Assembly (NCBI RefSeq): GCF_001598295.1
Contig: NZ_BCYR01000010.1
Span: 1 to 64,000 of the forward strand
Direction: 5' to 3'
Length of the DNA stretch: 64,000 bases
DNA from: Klebsiella ornithinolytica NBRC 105727 = ATCC 31898
GTDB taxonomy: Bacteria > Pseudomonadota > Gammaproteobacteria > Enterobacterales > Enterobacteriaceae
The translations under genes were made by a program, and so were the position numbers. A model generated the notes under the pieces. The model ran no database searches. It saw only the letters and a program-made list of their open reading frames with translations, and was not told the origin of the DNA. Below, in pieces: positions 1-11,023 of this stretch (its first letter is position 1; every line of letters begins with the position of its first letter).

Positions 1-180
1 ATCGACCCGCGCAAAGCGGCCGTTGAAGCGGCTATCGCCCGCGCGAAGGCCCGCAAGGCCGGGCAGCAAGAGATGACCCAGTCAACCGCCAACGACGATC
101 CGCGCAAAGCCGCGGTCGCCGAAGCAATCGCCCGCGTTCAGGCCAGGAAAGCATCCCGGCAGGCAGTTAACGAGGAATAA
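1..180 (+). CDS. rsxC: RsxC, electron transport complex subunit C (3' end only)
   Basis: The window opens inside this gene; 59 codons in frame 1 run to the TAA at 178-180. The visible tail is the Ala/Lys/Arg-rich repeat region of RsxC, with two copies of a [15 protein letters not shown] unit (residues about 2-19 and 34-53 of the visible part). The catalytic FMN/NADH and 4Fe-4S parts lie upstream of the window. In E. coli, RsxABCDGE is an inner-membrane Rnf-type complex that keeps SoxR reduced. The next gene, rsxD, starts on the very next base, so the two are translationally coupled. The low-complexity tail usually varies in copy number between strains. Confidence 0.93.
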   Translation: MDPRKAAVEAAIARAKARKAGQQEMTQSTANDDPRKAAVAEAIARVQARKASRQAVNEE

Positions 181-1233
181 ATGGTTTTCAGAATCGCAAG
201 CTCTCCTTATACCCACAACCAGCGTCAGACCTCACGGATTATGCTGCTGGTTCTGCTCGCAGCCGTACCCGGCATCGCGGTTCAGACCTGGTTTTTTGGC
301 TGGGGAACCGTGGTGCAGCTCGTCCTCGCCTCCCTCACGGCCTGGGCGACAGAAGCCGCCATCCTCAGGTTGCGGAAACAGAATATTGCCGCCACGCTTG
401 CCGATAACTCCGCGCTGCTGACCGGTCTGCTGCTGGCCATTAGTATTCCGCCGCTGGCTCCCTGGTGGCTGGTCGTTTTGGGTACCGCCTTTGCCGTTAT
501 TATTGCCAAGCAGCTGTACGGGGGGCTGGGCCACAACCCGTTTAACCCGGCGATGATTGGCTATGTTGTGCTGCTGATCTCATTCCCGGTGCAGATGACT
601 TCCTGGCTGCCGCCGCATGAAATTGCGGCCACCGTTCCGGGCTTCACCGACGCCCTGCAGGTTATTTTTAGCGGCCACACCGCCAGCGGCAACGATATGA
701 ACGCCCTGCGGCTGGGGATCGATGGCATCAGCCAGGCTACGCCGCTGGATACGTTTAAAACGTCACTGCATGCCGGTCATGCGGTGAAGGAGATCCTGCA
801 GTACCCGATCTACGGCGGCACGCTGGCCGGTCTTGGCTGGCAGTGGGTCAATATCGCCTATCTGGTCGGCGGTCTGTTTTTACTCTGGCAGAAGACTATT
901 CGCTGGCATATCCCGCTGAGCTTCCTGCTTAGCCTGACCCTCTGCGCCACCCTGGGCTGGCTGTTTTCACCGCAGAGCTTCGCGGCCCCGCAGATTCATC
1001 TGCTTTCCGGCGCGACCATGCTCGGCGCATTCTTTATTTTAACGGATCCGGTTACCGCCTCCACCACCAACCGCGGCCGCCTGATATTCGGCGCCCTCGC
1101 GGGTCTGCTGGTGTGGCTCATCCGCAGCTTTGGCGGTTATCCTGACGGAGTGGCTTTTGCCGTGCTGCTGGCGAACATTACCGTTCCGTTAATCGACTAC
1201 TACACGCGCCCGCGCGTCTATGGCCACCGCTGA
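181..1233 (+). CDS. rsxD: RsxD, membrane subunit D of the Rsx/Rnf electron transport complex
   Basis: 350 residues, nearly collinear with E. coli RsxD. It is a polytopic inner-membrane protein with about eight to ten hydrophobic segments, including residues 20-40, 80-105, 122-140, 220-245 and 250-345. Thr187 in the segment [10 protein letters not shown] matches the threonine that carries a covalent, phosphoester-linked FMN in Rnf/Nqr subunit D. The conserved block [17 protein letters not shown] is near residue 280. The ATG directly follows the rsxC stop, and rsxG follows after 6 bases. The complex is thought to pass electrons from NADH to reduce SoxR. Identity is secure; the FMN attachment is a family property, not demonstrated here. 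Confidence 0.97.
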   Translation: MVFRIASSPYTHNQRQTSRIMLLVLLAAVPGIAVQTWFFGWGTVVQLVLASLTAWATEAAILRLRKQNIAATLADNSALLTGLLLAISIPPLAPWWLVVLGTAFAVIIAKQLYGGLGHNPFNPAMIGYVVLLISFPVQMTSWLPPHEIAATVPGFTDALQVIFSGHTASGNDMNALRLGIDGISQATPLDTFKTSLHAGHAVKEILQYPIYGGTLAGLGWQWVNIAYLVGGLFLLWQKTIRWHIPLSFLLSLTLCATLGWLFSPQSFAAPQIHLLSGATMLGAFFILTDPVTASTTNRGRLIFGALAGLLVWLIRSFGGYPDGVAFAVLLANITVPLIDYYTRPRVYGHR

Positions 1234-1239
1234 GGACCG

Positions 1240-1863
1240 ATGATGTTAAAAAGCATGCGCAAACACGGCATTACGCTGGCGCTCTTTGCCGCCGGCTCTA
1301 CCGGGTTAACCGCGGCCATCAATGAGCTGACAAAATCGACGATTGCTGAGCAGGCGGCGACCCAGCAAAAAGCGCTGTTCAATCAGGTTTTGCCTGCGGA
1401 CCGCTATAATAACGATTTGCTGCAGAGCTGCTATCTGGTCACCGCGCCACCGCTCGGTAAAGGTCAGCATAAGATCTGGATTGCCAAAAATAACGATGCT
1501 CCGGTCGGAGTGGTGATGGAAGCGACCGCCCCCGATGGTTACTCCGGTGCGATTCAGCTGCTGGTTGCCGCCGACTTCAAAGGCACCGTTCTTGGCACCC
1601 GCGTAACGGAGCATCATGAGACGCCCGGCCTTGGCGACAAAATTGAACTCCGTCTGTCGGACTGGATAACCCACTTTGCGGGCAAAGTCATTCACGGTTC
1701 CGGCGACAGCCACTTTGCCGTGAAAAAAGACGGCGGTGATTTCGATCAGTTCACCGGCGCCACTATTACCCCACGCGCGGTAGTCAACGCCGTTAAGCGT
1801 GCCGGCCTGTACGCGCAAACGCTGCCCGCACAGATTCCCGAACTCACGTCCTGTGGAGAGTAA
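1240..1863 (+). CDS. rsxG: RsxG, FMN-carrying subunit G of the Rsx complex
   Basis: 207 residues. One N-terminal membrane anchor (about residues 9-27) is followed by a periplasmic FMN-binding domain. The motif TGAT at residues 172-175 (within [14 protein letters not shown]) is the RnfG/NqrC signature, where the last threonine, Thr175, carries a phosphoester-linked FMN. Two consecutive ATG codons are present at 1240 and 1243; the E. coli protein begins at the second (MLK...), so the true start may be 1243. The gene lies 6 bases after rsxD and 3 bases before rsxE in a tight operon. Confidence 0.96.
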   Translation: MMLKSMRKHGITLALFAAGSTGLTAAINELTKSTIAEQAATQQKALFNQVLPADRYNNDLLQSCYLVTAPPLGKGQHKIWIAKNNDAPVGVVMEATAPDGYSGAIQLLVAADFKGTVLGTRVTEHHETPGLGDKIELRLSDWITHFAGKVIHGSGDSHFAVKKDGGDFDQFTGATITPRAVVNAVKRAGLYAQTLPAQIPELTSCGE

Positions 1864-1866
1864 GCC

Positions 1867-2571
1867 ATGAGCGAAGTCAAAGACGTTATTGTTCAGGGGT
1901 TGTGGAAAAACAACTCCGCGCTGGTCCAACTGTTAGGCATGTGCCCCCTGCTCGCCGTGACCTCTACCGCCACCAATGCGTTAGGGCTGGGACTGGCGAC
2001 AACCCTGGTGCTGACGCTGACCAACCTGACAATCTCCAGCCTGCGCCGCTGGACACCGGCTGAAATTCGTATACCGATTTATGTCATGATCATCGCTTCG
2101 GTCGTGAGCGTCGTACAGATGCTGATTAACGCCTATGCATTTGGTCTGTATCAGTCTCTGGGAATTTTTATTCCGCTGATTGTAACCAACTGCATCGTGG
2201 TCGGTCGTGCCGAAGCGTTCGCTGCCAAAAAAGGGCCGGCACTGTCGGCGCTGGATGGTTTCTCCATTGGTATGGGGGCGACCTGCGCGATGTTTGTGCT
2301 CGGTTCGCTGCGGGAAATCCTCGGCAACGGGACGCTGTTTGATGGGGCCGATAGCCTGCTGGGTAGCTGGGCGAAAGTGCTGCGTATCGAAGTATTCCAC
2401 ACCGATACGCCGTTCCTGCTGGCGATGCTGCCGCCGGGCGCCTTTATCGGTTTAGGGATTATGCTGGCGGTGAAATACCTGATTGACGAACGAACTAAGC
2501 AACGTAAAGCGAAAGCAGCTGAAGCGAGTCAAGCCACGCCAGTTGATGCGCACAGGGAAAGTCTGGGATGA
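1867..2571 (+). CDS. rsxE: RsxE, membrane subunit E of the Rsx complex
   Basis: 234 residues with six predicted membrane helices; the E. coli protein has 231, the extra length lying in the charged C-terminal tail ([19 protein letters not shown]). RsxA/RsxE form the paired membrane core of Rnf-type complexes; conserved [17 protein letters not shown] near residues 27-43 includes the cysteine that in Rnf/Nqr helps hold an iron centre between the two subunits. The stop codon overlaps the nth start (ATGA), so nth is translationally coupled, as in K-12. The function as part of the SoxR-reducing complex is inferred from the family. Confidence 0.96.
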   Translation: MSEVKDVIVQGLWKNNSALVQLLGMCPLLAVTSTATNALGLGLATTLVLTLTNLTISSLRRWTPAEIRIPIYVMIIASVVSVVQMLINAYAFGLYQSLGIFIPLIVTNCIVVGRAEAFAAKKGPALSALDGFSIGMGATCAMFVLGSLREILGNGTLFDGADSLLGSWAKVLRIEVFHTDTPFLLAMLPPGAFIGLGIMLAVKYLIDERTKQRKAKAAEASQATPVDAHRESLG

Positions 2572-3203
2572 ATAAGAGCAAACGTCTGGAAATACTGACC
2601 CGACTGCGGGATAACGACCCGCACCCCACAACGGAACTGAATTTCAGCTCCCCGTTCGAATTACTGATAGCCGTACTACTCTCGGCGCAGGCGACCGACG
2701 TCAGCGTGAATAAAGCCACGGCAAAGCTCTATCCGGTGGCGAATACGCCGGCAGCCATGCTGGCGCTGGGTGTTGATGGCGTCAAAGCGTATATCAAAAC
2801 TATCGGGTTATTTAACAGCAAAGCTGAAAATGTGATTAAAACCTGCCGGATTCTGCTTGAGCAGCACAATGGCGAGGTTCCCGAGGACAGGGCGGCGCTG
2901 GAAGCCCTTCCCGGCGTAGGACGCAAAACCGCCAACGTGGTACTGAATACCGCGTTCGGCTGGCCGACGATTGCCGTGGATACGCATATTTTTCGCGTTT
3001 GCAATCGGACACAATTTGCCCCTGGGAAGAACGTTGAACAGGTGGAGGAAAAGCTGCTAAAGGTCGTTCCCGCCGAATTTAAAGTCGACTGCCACCACTG
3101 GCTTATTCTCCACGGCCGCTATACCTGTATTGCGCGCAAACCTCGCTGCGGCTCCTGCCTGATTGAAGATCTGTGCGAGTTTAAAGAAAAAGTCTACGCA
3201 TAA
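2568..3203 (+). CDS. nth: Endonuclease III, DNA glycosylase/AP lyase
   Basis: 211 residues, the same as the E. coli length. It removes oxidised pyrimidines and cleaves the resulting abasic site in base-excision repair. The helix-hairpin-helix LPGVGRKTA (residues 114-122) includes catalytic Lys120; Asp138 in AVDTH completes the active site. Four cysteines, Cys187, Cys194, Cys197 and Cys203 (C-x6-C-x2-C-x5-C), bind the 4Fe-4S cluster. It is the last gene of the rsx operon, overlapping rsxE by 4 bases, and is followed within 10 bases by a strong terminator hairpin. Confidence 0.98.
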   Translation: MNKSKRLEILTRLRDNDPHPTTELNFSSPFELLIAVLLSAQATDVSVNKATAKLYPVANTPAAMLALGVDGVKAYIKTIGLFNSKAENVIKTCRILLEQHNGEVPEDRAALEALPGVGRKTANVVLNTAFGWPTIAVDTHIFRVCNRTQFAPGKNVEQVEEKLLKVVPAEFKVDCHHWLILHGRYTCIARKPRCGSCLIEDLCEFKEKVYA

Positions 3204-3211
3204 CATTCTGG

Positions 3212-3252
3212 CAGAACCATTACCCTTCTTGTGGTAATGGTTCTGTTCTTCC
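3212..3252 (+). terminator. Rho-independent-type terminator after nth
   Basis: A perfect 13-bp stem (3212-3224 with 3233-3245, arms CAGAACCATTACC and its complement) closes an 8-base loop, followed by a short T-rich stretch. It lies 9 bases after the nth stop, so it probably ends the rsx-nth operon. Confidence 0.8.
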
Positions 3253-3803
3253 CGCCATTCCCTTAGCTTTAACGCCACTATTTCTGCGCTCTACAGGACA
3301 ATTAACCGTCTATATAACGTTCATCCAGGTTAATCATTTTTTGTGGTGAAAAAATTTCTATACATTTGTGATCCAGATCATCCACGCAACTTAATGTTAA
3401 ATTATTGTTGCCACAATGATAAAGAAAGCCAGTGTTTCCAATACCAGAGCACCACTCACCAGGACAATACCCCATCATTTTTTAGGATTATGGGCTATAT
3501 CACTATGTTCAAGGCTTATCAGCAGAATATATCGCCATTATCCGATTCCATTCCGGTCTCGACAGATAAAAATATCACCAATGTGTAAAAGGTGAAATTT
3601 AACTCTGCATAACATTTGAATGACTGGCGTATTATAACGCCTAAGATATATGTAACAGAGTATTACAAAACGCTTGCCTGAACGGCCAGGATAGTGAACA
3701 TTACTTCCCGTTTTCCCTCCAGAATAACTATAAAGGCGGCGGTCTTATCAGATTGCGCCCCGAACACCCCCCGTTAATATGGGATGTAAAAAAAGAGGTA
3801 TAT
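3253..3803 (+). promoter_or_regulatory. Long leader/regulatory region upstream of dtpA
   Basis: About 550 bases with no convincing gene separate nth from dtpA. A CRP-like site, TGTGA-TCCAGA-TCATC, lies at 3367-3382. AT-rich tracts occur at 3300-3420 and 3570-3680. In E. coli the dtpA (tppB) promoter is controlled by OmpR; I did not recognise a clear OmpR site by eye. A potential 81-codon reading frame at 3343-3588 lacks a good ribosome site and family resemblance and is not called. Confidence 0.45.
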
Positions 3804-5309
3804 GTGTCAACTGCAAACAATAAACCAGCAGAAAGCGTGAGTCTGAACGCTTTCAAACAACCGAAATCGTTCTATCTGATCTTCTCGATCGAATTATGGG
3901 AGCGTTTTGGTTATTACGGCCTGCAAGGGATCATGGCCGTTTACCTGGTCAAACAGCTGGGTATGTCAGAAGCGGATTCTATTACTCTCTTCTCCTCCTT
4001 CAGCGCGCTGGTTTATGGCCTCGTGGCTATCGGCGGCTGGCTGGGCGATAAAGTGCTCGGTACTAAGCGCGTGATTATGCTGGGGACTATCGTCCTCGCT
4101 ATCGGCTACGCCCTGGTGGCGTATTCCGGACATGACGCGGCTATCGTTTATATGGGTATGGCGACCATCGCCGTCGGTAACGGCCTGTTTAAGGCTAACC
4201 CGTCTTCCCTGCTCTCGACCTGCTATGAGAAAGATGACCCGCGTCTTGATGGCGCATTTACGATGTACTACATGTCCATCAACATCGGTTCTTTCTTCTC
4301 GATGCTGGCTACCCCGTGGCTGGCGGCGAAATTCGGCTGGAGCATCGCCTTCTCTCTGAGCTTCGTCGGGATGCTGATTACCCTGGTGAACTTCATGTTC
4401 TGCAAAAAATGGGTAAAAAACTACGGTTCGAAGCCTGACTTTGCCCCGGTACACTTCGGTAAACTGCTGGCGACCATCGTCGGCGTGGTCGTGCTGGTGG
4501 TGATTGCGACCTGGCTGCTGCACAACCAGGGCATTGCCCGCATGGTGCTAGGCGTGGTGGCTCTGGGCATCGTGATTATTTTTGCTAAAGAAGCGATTGC
4601 GATGAAAGGTGCTGCGCGTCGTAAGATGATTGTGGCCTTCATTCTGATGGTTCAGGCGATCGTCTTCTTCGTCCTCTACAGCCAGATGCCGACGTCACTG
4701 AACTTCTTTGCTATCCGCAACGTTGAGCACGCCATTCTGGGCATTAGCTTCCAGCCTGAACAGTTCCAGGCGCTGAACCCGTTCTGGATTATGATCGGCA
4801 GCCCGATTCTGGCCGCTATCTATAACAAGATGGGCGACCGTCTGCCGATGCCGCACAAATTTGCGATTGGCATGGTGCTCTGCTCGCTGGCCTTCCTCGT
4901 CCTGCCGCTGGGCGCCAAATTTGCAACCGACGCCGGTATCGTCTCCGTTAACTGGCTGATTCTGAGCTACGCGCTGCAGAGTATCGGTGAGCTGATGATT
5001 TCCGGTCTGGGTCTGGCGATGGTGGCACAGCTGGTACCACAGCGCCTGATGGGCTTTATCATGGGCAGCTGGTTCCTGACTACCGCAGGTGCCGCTATCA
5101 TCGCCGGTAAAGTCGCCAACCTGATGGCGGTACCGGAGAACGTGACCGACCCGCTGCAGTCTCTTGCCGTCTATGGCCATGTCTTCCTGCAGATTGGTAT
5201 TGCTACCGCAGTTATCGCCGTGCTGATGTTTGCTATCGCGCCGAAACTGAACCGCATGACCCAGGATGACGACTCACTGAGCAAAGCTCGCGATACGGCA
5301 ACCGCTTAA
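3804..5309 (+). CDS. dtpA: Dipeptide/tripeptide:H+ symporter DtpA (TppB)
   Basis: POT/PTR-family proton-coupled peptide transporter with about 14 membrane helices. The POT signature ExxERFGYYG appears in [11 protein letters not shown] (residues about 28-38), and MTMYY-type motif [11 protein letters not shown] near residues 153-163 is also typical. I choose the GTG at 3804 as start: the protein then begins (M)[20 protein letters not shown], matching E. coli DtpA, and AGAGG lies a few bases upstream; the in-frame ATG at 3753 would add 17 unrelated residues. That gives 501 residues. It imports peptides across the inner membrane. It is transcribed alone, with a terminator 27 bases downstream. Confidence 0.96.
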   Translation: MSTANNKPAESVSLNAFKQPKSFYLIFSIELWERFGYYGLQGIMAVYLVKQLGMSEADSITLFSSFSALVYGLVAIGGWLGDKVLGTKRVIMLGTIVLAIGYALVAYSGHDAAIVYMGMATIAVGNGLFKANPSSLLSTCYEKDDPRLDGAFTMYYMSINIGSFFSMLATPWLAAKFGWSIAFSLSFVGMLITLVNFMFCKKWVKNYGSKPDFAPVHFGKLLATIVGVVVLVVIATWLLHNQGIARMVLGVVALGIVIIFAKEAIAMKGAARRKMIVAFILMVQAIVFFVLYSQMPTSLNFFAIRNVEHAILGISFQPEQFQALNPFWIMIGSPILAAIYNKMGDRLPMPHKFAIGMVLCSLAFLVLPLGAKFATDAGIVSVNWLILSYALQSIGELMISGLGLAMVAQLVPQRLMGFIMGSWFLTTAGAAIIAGKVANLMAVPENVTDPLQSLAVYGHVFLQIGIATAVIAVLMFAIAPKLNRMTQDDDSLSKARDTATA

Positions 5310-5336
5310 GCGCTTCGGGAAAACCAATAAATTTAG

Positions 5337-5368
5337 GCCGCTAACGTTTTGTTAGCGGCTTTTTTTTT
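5337..5368 (+). terminator. Rho-independent terminator after dtpA
   Basis: A 9-bp perfect stem (GCCGCTAAC, 5337-5345, with 5351-5359), a 5-base loop and a run of nine T at 5360-5368. A textbook intrinsic terminator. Confidence 0.93.
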
Positions 5369-5414
5369 ACCCCTGGGCTAACATACAGAAAACTGCAGCC
5401 ACGAGGAGTTACTG

Positions 5415-6017
5415 ATGAAACTGTTCTACAAACCCGGCGCCTGTTCCCTTGCATCACATATCGCCCTGCGCGAAAGCGGACTGGACTTCACCTTACAAGG
5501 CGTCGACCTGCAGAAGAAGCGCCTGGAAAACGGGGAGGATTATCTGCGGATCAACCCGAAGGGACAGGTTCCGGCGCTGCTACTTGACGACGAGATCCTG
5601 CTTACAGAAGGCGTCGCCATCATGCAATACATTGCCGATCGGGTGCCGGATCGCCAGCTGCTGGCGCCGGTGGGCACCATTGCGCGCTATCAGACACTGG
5701 AGTGGCTAAACTACGTCGCGACGGAGCTGCATAAAGGCTTTACGCCGCTATTCCGCCCGGACACGCCGGAAGATTACAAACCGATCGCGCGCGCTCAGCT
5801 GGAGAAGAAGCTGCATTACATTGATGAGTCGCTGAAGGAGAAGCAGTGGCTGAGCGGGCATCGTTTCACCATCGCTGATGGCTACCTGTTTACCGTACTG
5901 CGCTGGGCGTGGGCCGTGAAGCTGGATATGACCGGTTACAGCAATATCGAGGCCTGGATGAAACACGTGGCCGCTCGTCCATCGGTAGCCGCGGCGCTGG
6001 CGGCGGAAGGAGTTTAA
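5415..6017 (+). CDS. gstA: Glutathione S-transferase, beta class
   Basis: 200 residues, close to E. coli GstA (201). It conjugates glutathione to electrophiles in the cytoplasm. The N-terminal thioredoxin-like domain (residues 1-80) begins [10 protein letters not shown] with Cys10, the conserved beta-class cysteine, and contains the glutathione-binding [13 protein letters not shown] segment (residues 48-60) with the cis-proline. The C-terminal helical domain follows. The ATG at 5415 has GAGGAG 8 bases upstream. It faces pdxY across a shared hairpin. Confidence 0.96.
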   Translation: MKLFYKPGACSLASHIALRESGLDFTLQGVDLQKKRLENGEDYLRINPKGQVPALLLDDEILLTEGVAIMQYIADRVPDRQLLAPVGTIARYQTLEWLNYVATELHKGFTPLFRPDTPEDYKPIARAQLEKKLHYIDESLKEKQWLSGHRFTIADGYLFTVLRWAWAVKLDMTGYSNIEAWMKHVAARPSVAAALAAEGV

Positions 6018-6031
6018 TCCCCTGACATCCT

Positions 6032-6060
6032 CTGCCCGGCTGCGAGGCCGGGCAGTTCTT
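6032..6060 (+). terminator. Hairpin between convergent gstA and pdxY
   Basis: A 9-bp GC-rich stem CTGCCCGGC/GCCGGGCAG (6032-6040 with 6047-6055) with a 6-base loop lies between the two convergent stop codons, followed on the plus side by a weak TTCTT tract. It probably terminates gstA and may also serve pdxY. Confidence 0.6.
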
Positions 6061-6063
6061 CGG

Positions 6064-6924
6064 TTACAGCTGCGTGGCGCTGAAGTAGTGCTCCGGCTGG
6101 GCAATACGATCCTGGGCGGCCACCACCTGCAGCTCGTACTCCTGCATATTTTTCGTGGCCAGCATAATTTCATACACCGCGGCGGTCACATGTTCCAGCG
6201 CATCGCGAAGCCGGGCCCCCTGCAGCAGTTTAACCAGCAGCAGTCCGCTGGTAACATCGCCGACGCCAACCGGCTGACGCAGACCAAAGTCCACCAGCGG
6301 GCGACTGATATGCCAGGCTTCATCAGCCGTCACCAGCAGCATTTCGAACCGGTCCATACTCAGCCCGGCGCGGGCAAGATGCTTAACCAGCACAATCTGC
6401 GGGCCCTGCGCAATCAGCTCGCGCGCGGCTAAGACGGCTTGCGCAACGTTCGCCACCGGATGACCGCAGAGGATTTCCAGCTCAATCAGGTTGGGGGCAA
6501 TGATGTCGCTCGCCGGCAGCGCATGGCGGACGTGAAACTCCGCCACGCCGGGTGCGACGATGCAGCCTTTTTCAGGGTGTCCCATCACCGGGTCGCAGAA
6601 ATATTTCGCCGCCGGATTGGCCGCCTTGACCTGACGCACGATACCGAGAATATGCTCTCCCTGTTCGGCGGAGCCCAGATAGCCACTCAGTACCGCATCA
6701 CAGCGCTGCAGCTGATTAATATCAGCAATCCCCTGAACGATCTCGGTCAGATGCGCAGGCGGCATCACGCAACCGGTCCATTTCCCGTACTGCGTATGGT
6801 TGGAGAACTGAACGGTGTTAAGGGGCCAGACGTTTGCGCCAAGGCGGCGCATCGGAAACTCTGCGGCACTGTTGCCGGCGTGACCAAATACAACGTGGGA
6901 CTGGATGGCGAGGATGTTCTTCAT
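6064..6924 (-). CDS. pdxY: Pyridoxal kinase 2 (PdxY)
   Basis: 286 residues, same family and length as E. coli PdxY (287). It phosphorylates pyridoxal to pyridoxal 5'-phosphate in the B6 salvage pathway. It is a ribokinase-fold protein starting [18 protein letters not shown]; the GVGD motif ([12 protein letters not shown]) near residues 221-232 holds the catalytic aspartate. The frame is open 74 codons further upstream, but that extension runs into tyrS and is unlike any PdxY, so the ATG at 6924 is used. tyrS ends 61 bases upstream on the same strand, as in K-12, and pdxH is also nearby. Confidence 0.96.
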   Translation of the reverse strand: MKNILAIQSHVVFGHAGNSAAEFPMRRLGANVWPLNTVQFSNHTQYGKWTGCVMPPAHLTEIVQGIADINQLQRCDAVLSGYLGSAEQGEHILGIVRQVKAANPAAKYFCDPVMGHPEKGCIVAPGVAEFHVRHALPASDIIAPNLIELEILCGHPVANVAQAVLAARELIAQGPQIVLVKHLARAGLSMDRFEMLLVTADEAWHISRPLVDFGLRQPVGVGDVTSGLLLVKLLQGARLRDALEHVTAAVYEIMLATKNMQEYELQVVAAQDRIAQPEHYFSATQL

Positions 6925-6985
6925 CTTGGATACCTGACAGCAAAAAATAAGGGGCGTGGTTTCCCACGCCCCTGCCTTTACGCAA

Positions 6986-8260
6986 TTACTTCCAGCAGAC
7001 CAGACAGTAATTTTTCTTACCGCGACGCAGTAAGGTGTAGCGACCAAACAGACGATCGCCGTCATTAAATACATATTCCGGGTCAGACTGTTTTTCACCG
7101 TTGATGGTGACGGCGTTGGAGGCGATTGTCTTACGCGCCTGGCCACGCGATGGCTGCAGCTCAGAATCCACCAGCGCCTGCATCAGGTCGGCGTCTTTTT
7201 CCAGTTCAATCATCGGCACGCCATCCTGCGCCAGCTGTTCGAAGTCGGCTTCGCTCAGGTCGCTCAGATTGCCGTTAAACAGGCTTTCGGTAATGCGTTT
7301 TGCTGCCACCAGCCCTTCTTCACCATGTACCAGACGAGTGACCTGTTCGGCCAGCACGTACTGCGCGCGCGGGGCTTTACCGCTGTTTTTATCTTCCTCT
7401 TCCAGCGCATTGATCTCGGCAATGTCCATAAAGGTGAAGAACTTCAGGAAGCGATAAACATCAGCATCCGCGGTGTTGATCCAGAACTGGTAGAATTTGT
7501 ACGGGCTGGTCTTTTTCGGATCCAGCCATACCGCGCCGCCTTCGGTCTTACCAAATTTGGTGCCATCGGCTTTGGTGATCAGCGGAACGGTCAGACCAAA
7601 CACCTGGTTCTGGTGCAGACGACGGGTCAGGTCGATGCCGGAGGTGATATTGCCCCACTGATCGGAACCGCCAATCTGCAGCGCCACGCCATGCAGCTTG
7701 TTCAGACACGCGAAGTCGTAACCCTGCAGCAGGTTATAGGAGAACTCGGTAAATGAGATGCCCTGATCGTCGCGGTTCAGACGCTGCTTAACCGCTTCTT
7801 TGTTGATCATCTGGTTTACGGAGAAGTGCTTGCCGATATCACGCAGGAAGGTCAGCACGTTCATGCTGCCAAACCAGTCGTAGTTATTCGCGGCAATGGC
7901 CGAGTTGTCACCGCAATCAAAGTCGAGGAACGGCGCGACCTGTTTGCGAATTTTATCGACCCACTCCTGCACGGTATCTTCGGTGTTCAGTTTACGCTCG
8001 GCGGCTTTAAAGCTCGGGTCACCAATCAGACCGGTTGCTCCCCCCACCAGCGCCACAGGCTTATGGCCTGCCTGCTGAAAGCGTTTCAGGCATAACAATG
8101 GAACAAGATGCCCCAAATGCAAGCTGTCAGCGGTTGGATCGAAGCCGCAATAGAGCGCGATCGGGCCTTGCGCCAGTCGCTCTGCTAACGCTTCCTCGTC
8201 CGTCACCTGGGCTACCAGCCCCCGCTCTTGCAATTGTTTAATCAAGTTACTGCTTGCCAT
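6986..8260 (-). CDS. tyrS: Tyrosyl-tRNA synthetase
   Basis: 424 residues, identical in length to the E. coli enzyme. Class I synthetase charging tRNA-Tyr. HIGH-type motif HLGH is at residues 48-51 and the KMSKS-type motif KFGKT at 235-239; an S4 RNA-binding domain occupies roughly residues 357-415. The start [10 protein letters not shown] agrees with E. coli; an in-frame ATG 14 codons upstream is ignored. It lies between pdxH (upstream) and pdxY (downstream) on one strand. Confidence 0.98.
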   Translation of the reverse strand: MASSNLIKQLQERGLVAQVTDEEALAERLAQGPIALYCGFDPTADSLHLGHLVPLLCLKRFQQAGHKPVALVGGATGLIGDPSFKAAERKLNTEDTVQEWVDKIRKQVAPFLDFDCGDNSAIAANNYDWFGSMNVLTFLRDIGKHFSVNQMINKEAVKQRLNRDDQGISFTEFSYNLLQGYDFACLNKLHGVALQIGGSDQWGNITSGIDLTRRLHQNQVFGLTVPLITKADGTKFGKTEGGAVWLDPKKTSPYKFYQFWINTADADVYRFLKFFTFMDIAEINALEEEDKNSGKAPRAQYVLAEQVTRLVHGEEGLVAAKRITESLFNGNLSDLSEADFEQLAQDGVPMIELEKDADLMQALVDSELQPSRGQARKTIASNAVTINGEKQSDPEYVFNDGDRLFGRYTLLRRGKKNYCLVCWK

Positions 8261-8501
8261 CAAATTCTCCATGTATAAACGACTGCACCTTTGCCGGTAC
8301 ACGACTTTTCGCCAGACGCGAAAAAAAACATCTATGCAAAATCATTCAAGTTGCCTCAAGGCGGCAAGTACGGAGACTTACGCAAGCAAACGACCGGAAT
8401 AAGCCGGCACAGCCAACAAAGACGCAGCTTGAAAAATGAAGTCTATAGAATAAAGCGCCAGCCCATCCAGCACCAGCGCTTAACACAACAAATTTCAGGG
8501 A

Positions 8502-9158
8502 TTACGGGGCCAGACGATCGATTTTCCATGCGCTGTTGTCGCGCTGGTATAAAAAACGATCGTGCAGACGGTGTTCACCGCCCTGCCAGAACTCCATCTG
8601 CTCAATATTCACGCGGAATCCGCCCCAGAAGCTCGGCAGCGGTACTTCGCCTTGCTGGAATTTCTGTTTCAGCTCCAGGAACTTACTTTCCAGGATGCCG
8701 CGGGCTGAGATGCGGGTTGACTGTTGCGAGACCCACGCGCCGATCTGGCTGTCGCGCGGGCGGCTGTGGAAATACTTCACCACTTCCAGCGTTGACAGGC
8801 GCTCCGCCTTGCCAGTCACCATCACCTGACGCTCCAGCATGTGCCACGGAAAAAGCAGACTCACGCGAGGATTGTTTTCGATCTGGTGGGCTTTGCGGCT
8901 TCCGAGGTTGGTATAAAACACCAGCCCTTTTTCGTCATAGTGCTTGAGCAGAACAATTCGCTGGTAAGGCTGACCGTTTTCGTCAACGGTCGCGACGACC
9001 ATTGCCGTCGGGTCGGCCAGCCGGGCGTCGCAGGCTTGTCTGAGCCAACGCTCAAATAAAGTCAGCGGTTCAGCGGGAAGATCGCGGCGGCGAAGGCCGC
9101 CACGGGTATACTCTCGGCGCAGATGCGCGATTTGCTGCAATTCGTCGTTATCAGACAT
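8502..9158 (-). CDS. pdxH: Pyridoxine/pyridoxamine 5'-phosphate oxidase
   Basis: 218 residues, same as E. coli PdxH. The FMN enzyme oxidises PNP or PMP to PLP, the last step of B6 synthesis and salvage. The FMN-binding block [26 protein letters not shown] (about residues 67-92) and the C-terminal [10 protein letters not shown] with substrate-binding Arg/His are intact. The MSDNDELQQ start (9158) is preferred to an ATG seven codons upstream. It lies in the cluster mliC-pdxH-tyrS-pdxY, all on the minus strand. The 241 bases between it and tyrS contain no gene I can support. Confidence 0.97.
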   Translation of the reverse strand: MSDNDELQQIAHLRREYTRGGLRRRDLPAEPLTLFERWLRQACDARLADPTAMVVATVDENGQPYQRIVLLKHYDEKGLVFYTNLGSRKAHQIENNPRVSLLFPWHMLERQVMVTGKAERLSTLEVVKYFHSRPRDSQIGAWVSQQSTRISARGILESKFLELKQKFQQGEVPLPSFWGGFRVNIEQMEFWQGGEHRLHDRFLYQRDNSAWKIDRLAP

Positions 9159-9215
9159 GGCAATGGAGAAAATAGTCATCGGGTGGCGTCATTGTGCGCC
9201 CCCGGGGCGGAAATC

Positions 9216-9539
9216 TCAACGTTTGGGCGTCTGCAGCTGACAGTTTTCCAGCACAACGCGATCGCGCTTGTAAACGGTGGCGCTGTCGCCTTTCGACCAG
9301 AAGACATACACGCCGTCGGTGTAACGCGCCCCTGATGCCGAAAGCCCCTGCGCCAGATTCAACTGCTGGTTGTCATAGATAAAGCTGGCAATCTGACGGG
9401 TATTGTTGATGTGCACGGTCAGCGGTTTCTGATCGCACTGATACTCCAGGGTATCCGTCTGCATCCGCTCCACAAACTGGTTATAGTAGCTACAGCCTGC
9501 GAGCATAAAGGGTACTACCGCGATAAGGATTTTTTTCAT
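9216..9539 (-). CDS. mliC: Membrane-bound lysozyme inhibitor of C-type lysozyme (MliC)
   Basis: 107 residues; equivalent to E. coli MliC/YdhA. A lipoprotein signal ([16 protein letters not shown]) ends in lipobox LAGC, so Cys16 is the expected lipidated residue and the mature protein sits at the outer membrane facing the periplasm. The C-terminal domain contains YECDQ-like TLEYQCDQ and [19 protein letters not shown], the loop that plugs the lysozyme active site. An open extension of 19 codons upstream is rejected because the signal peptide begins at 9539. Confidence 0.94.
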   Translation of the reverse strand: MKKILIAVVPFMLAGCSYYNQFVERMQTDTLEYQCDQKPLTVHINNTRQIASFIYDNQQLNLAQGLSASGARYTDGVYVFWSKGDSATVYKRDRVVLENCQLQTPKR

Positions 9540-9631
9540 TCGTTTGCCTTCGACTTTCCCGGTCCAGGAGGGCAAATCGCCCCCCGTTAACTTCATCCAG
9601 TTTACCGGTTAATAAAAAATAGGTGTTTCAG

Positions 9632-10756
9632 TTAACTCTGATTCTGCGGTCGGTTTGCGGGGAAGATGGCCCCGAGCACAGTGGCTTCACAAGCGCCGGT
9701 GACCGACGGGAGATTACCGGGGAGGCCGGACATCGTCCGCCATGCCAGCCAGGCAAACGCCAGCGCTTCCATATCATCGCCGCTGATGCCAGCCGCATCG
9801 GTTGTGGAGACCTCCGTTCCCGGCAGCAGCGCTGCCAGCCGCGCCATCAGCAGCGGATTACGCGCGCCGCCGCCGCACACCAGCAGACGTTCACAGCCGC
9901 CGCTCAGCAGCACCTGTTCCGCGATGGTCACCGCCGTCAGTTCTGCCAGCGTCGCCTGCACATCCTGCGGACGCAGCCCCTGGAAACGAGCCAGATGGCG
10001 CTCCAGCCAGCCGTAGTTGAAATATTCACGTCCGGTGCTTTTCGGCGCCGGGAGCGCAAACCACGGGTCGCTGAGCATATTTTGTAGCAGCGGTAGCAGC
10101 ACCTTGCCCTCGCTGGCCCACTGCGCGTCTTTATCGTAGGGTTTACCACACTGACGCCAGATCCACGCATCCATCAGCATATTACCCGGCCCGGTGTCAT
10201 AGCCGCGGACCGGCACGCCCGGTGCCAACAGCGACAGGTTGGCAATCCCGCCGATATTGAGCACCATCCGCCGTTCTACGGGATGCGCCAACAGCGCATG
10301 GTGGAAAGCAGGAACCAGCGGTGCTCCCTGACCGCCTAGCGCCATATCACGACGCCGAAAATCCCCTACCACCGTCACGCCGGTATGGGCCGCTATCTGG
10401 TTGTTATCCCCGATTTGCAGCGTATTCGGCGCTTCGCCAGTGGGTTCATGCCATACCGTTTGCCCATGACAACCGATAGCGACAATATCCGTCGGCTGCA
10501 CATTCTCCTGGCGCATAAGGGCCAGCACGGCATCGGCAAATAAGCGCCCCAGACGCGTATCCAGCTGACCGAGCTGGGATAACGTCAGCGTTTGTCCCTG
10601 GCAGATAGCCAGAATATCCTCTTTTATTGCCACCGGAATGGGGTACGACAGACTGGCCTGCTGCGCCACTACGCTTTCGTTGATTGCCGCCAGAACCACA
10701 TCAATGCCATCAAGGCTGGTTCCGGACATTACGCCGATAAAGTGACCTGATTTCAT
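9632..10756 (-). CDS. anmK: Anhydro-N-acetylmuramic acid kinase
   Basis: 374 residues (E. coli 369). It converts 1,6-anhydro-MurNAc from cell-wall turnover to MurNAc-6-phosphate. It is an ASKHA-fold kinase: the phosphate loop [14 protein letters not shown] is at residues 8-21, and the catalytic aspartate is in the VVGDFRRRD segment near residue 130; [14 protein letters not shown] and [12 protein letters not shown] are family blocks. It is divergent from slyB, whose PhoP-type promoter occupies part of the 267-base gap. Confidence 0.97.
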   Translation of the reverse strand: MKSGHFIGVMSGTSLDGIDVVLAAINESVVAQQASLSYPIPVAIKEDILAICQGQTLTLSQLGQLDTRLGRLFADAVLALMRQENVQPTDIVAIGCHGQTVWHEPTGEAPNTLQIGDNNQIAAHTGVTVVGDFRRRDMALGGQGAPLVPAFHHALLAHPVERRMVLNIGGIANLSLLAPGVPVRGYDTGPGNMLMDAWIWRQCGKPYDKDAQWASEGKVLLPLLQNMLSDPWFALPAPKSTGREYFNYGWLERHLARFQGLRPQDVQATLAELTAVTIAEQVLLSGGCERLLVCGGGARNPLLMARLAALLPGTEVSTTDAAGISGDDMEALAFAWLAWRTMSGLPGNLPSVTGACEATVLGAIFPANRPQNQS

Positions 10757-10883
10757 ACGTCTTCCTTCATTCCATGACTCTCGTATACCTCACACTCCAT
10801 CATAAAGAAGAGGGCAATGCTACGGCGCACTAACGTTTATTAACACTAAAGCGCGAAAGATTGCGCATTACGTAAAGAACTTA

Positions 10884-10918
10884 TGTTTATGTTAAGTTGA
10901 AGAGGAACGGATTATTAT
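10884..10918 (+). promoter_or_regulatory. PhoP box and -10 element of the slyB promoter
   Basis: TGTTTA (10884-10889), a 5-base spacer, then AGTTGA (10895-10900) matches the tandem (T/G)GTTTA-N5-(T/G)GTTTA PhoP box. A TATTAT -10 element at 10913-10918 follows 12 bases later, the geometry of PhoP-activated promoters that lack a -35. slyB belongs to the PhoP regulon in E. coli and Salmonella, which supports the call. Confidence 0.7.
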
Positions 10919-11023
10919 TTTTTGTATAGTCCATGCCGGAGGTATGCCAGCCGACGATGAAATGCCATATAATTGAACGCATGGACGTTCAACAGAACAC
11001 TATTCGGTGAAGGAGATTCATAA

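Noticed and set aside
3343..3588. 81-codon frame in the dtpA leader
   Set aside because: No good ribosome site, no family resemblance and low-complexity AT-rich sequence.
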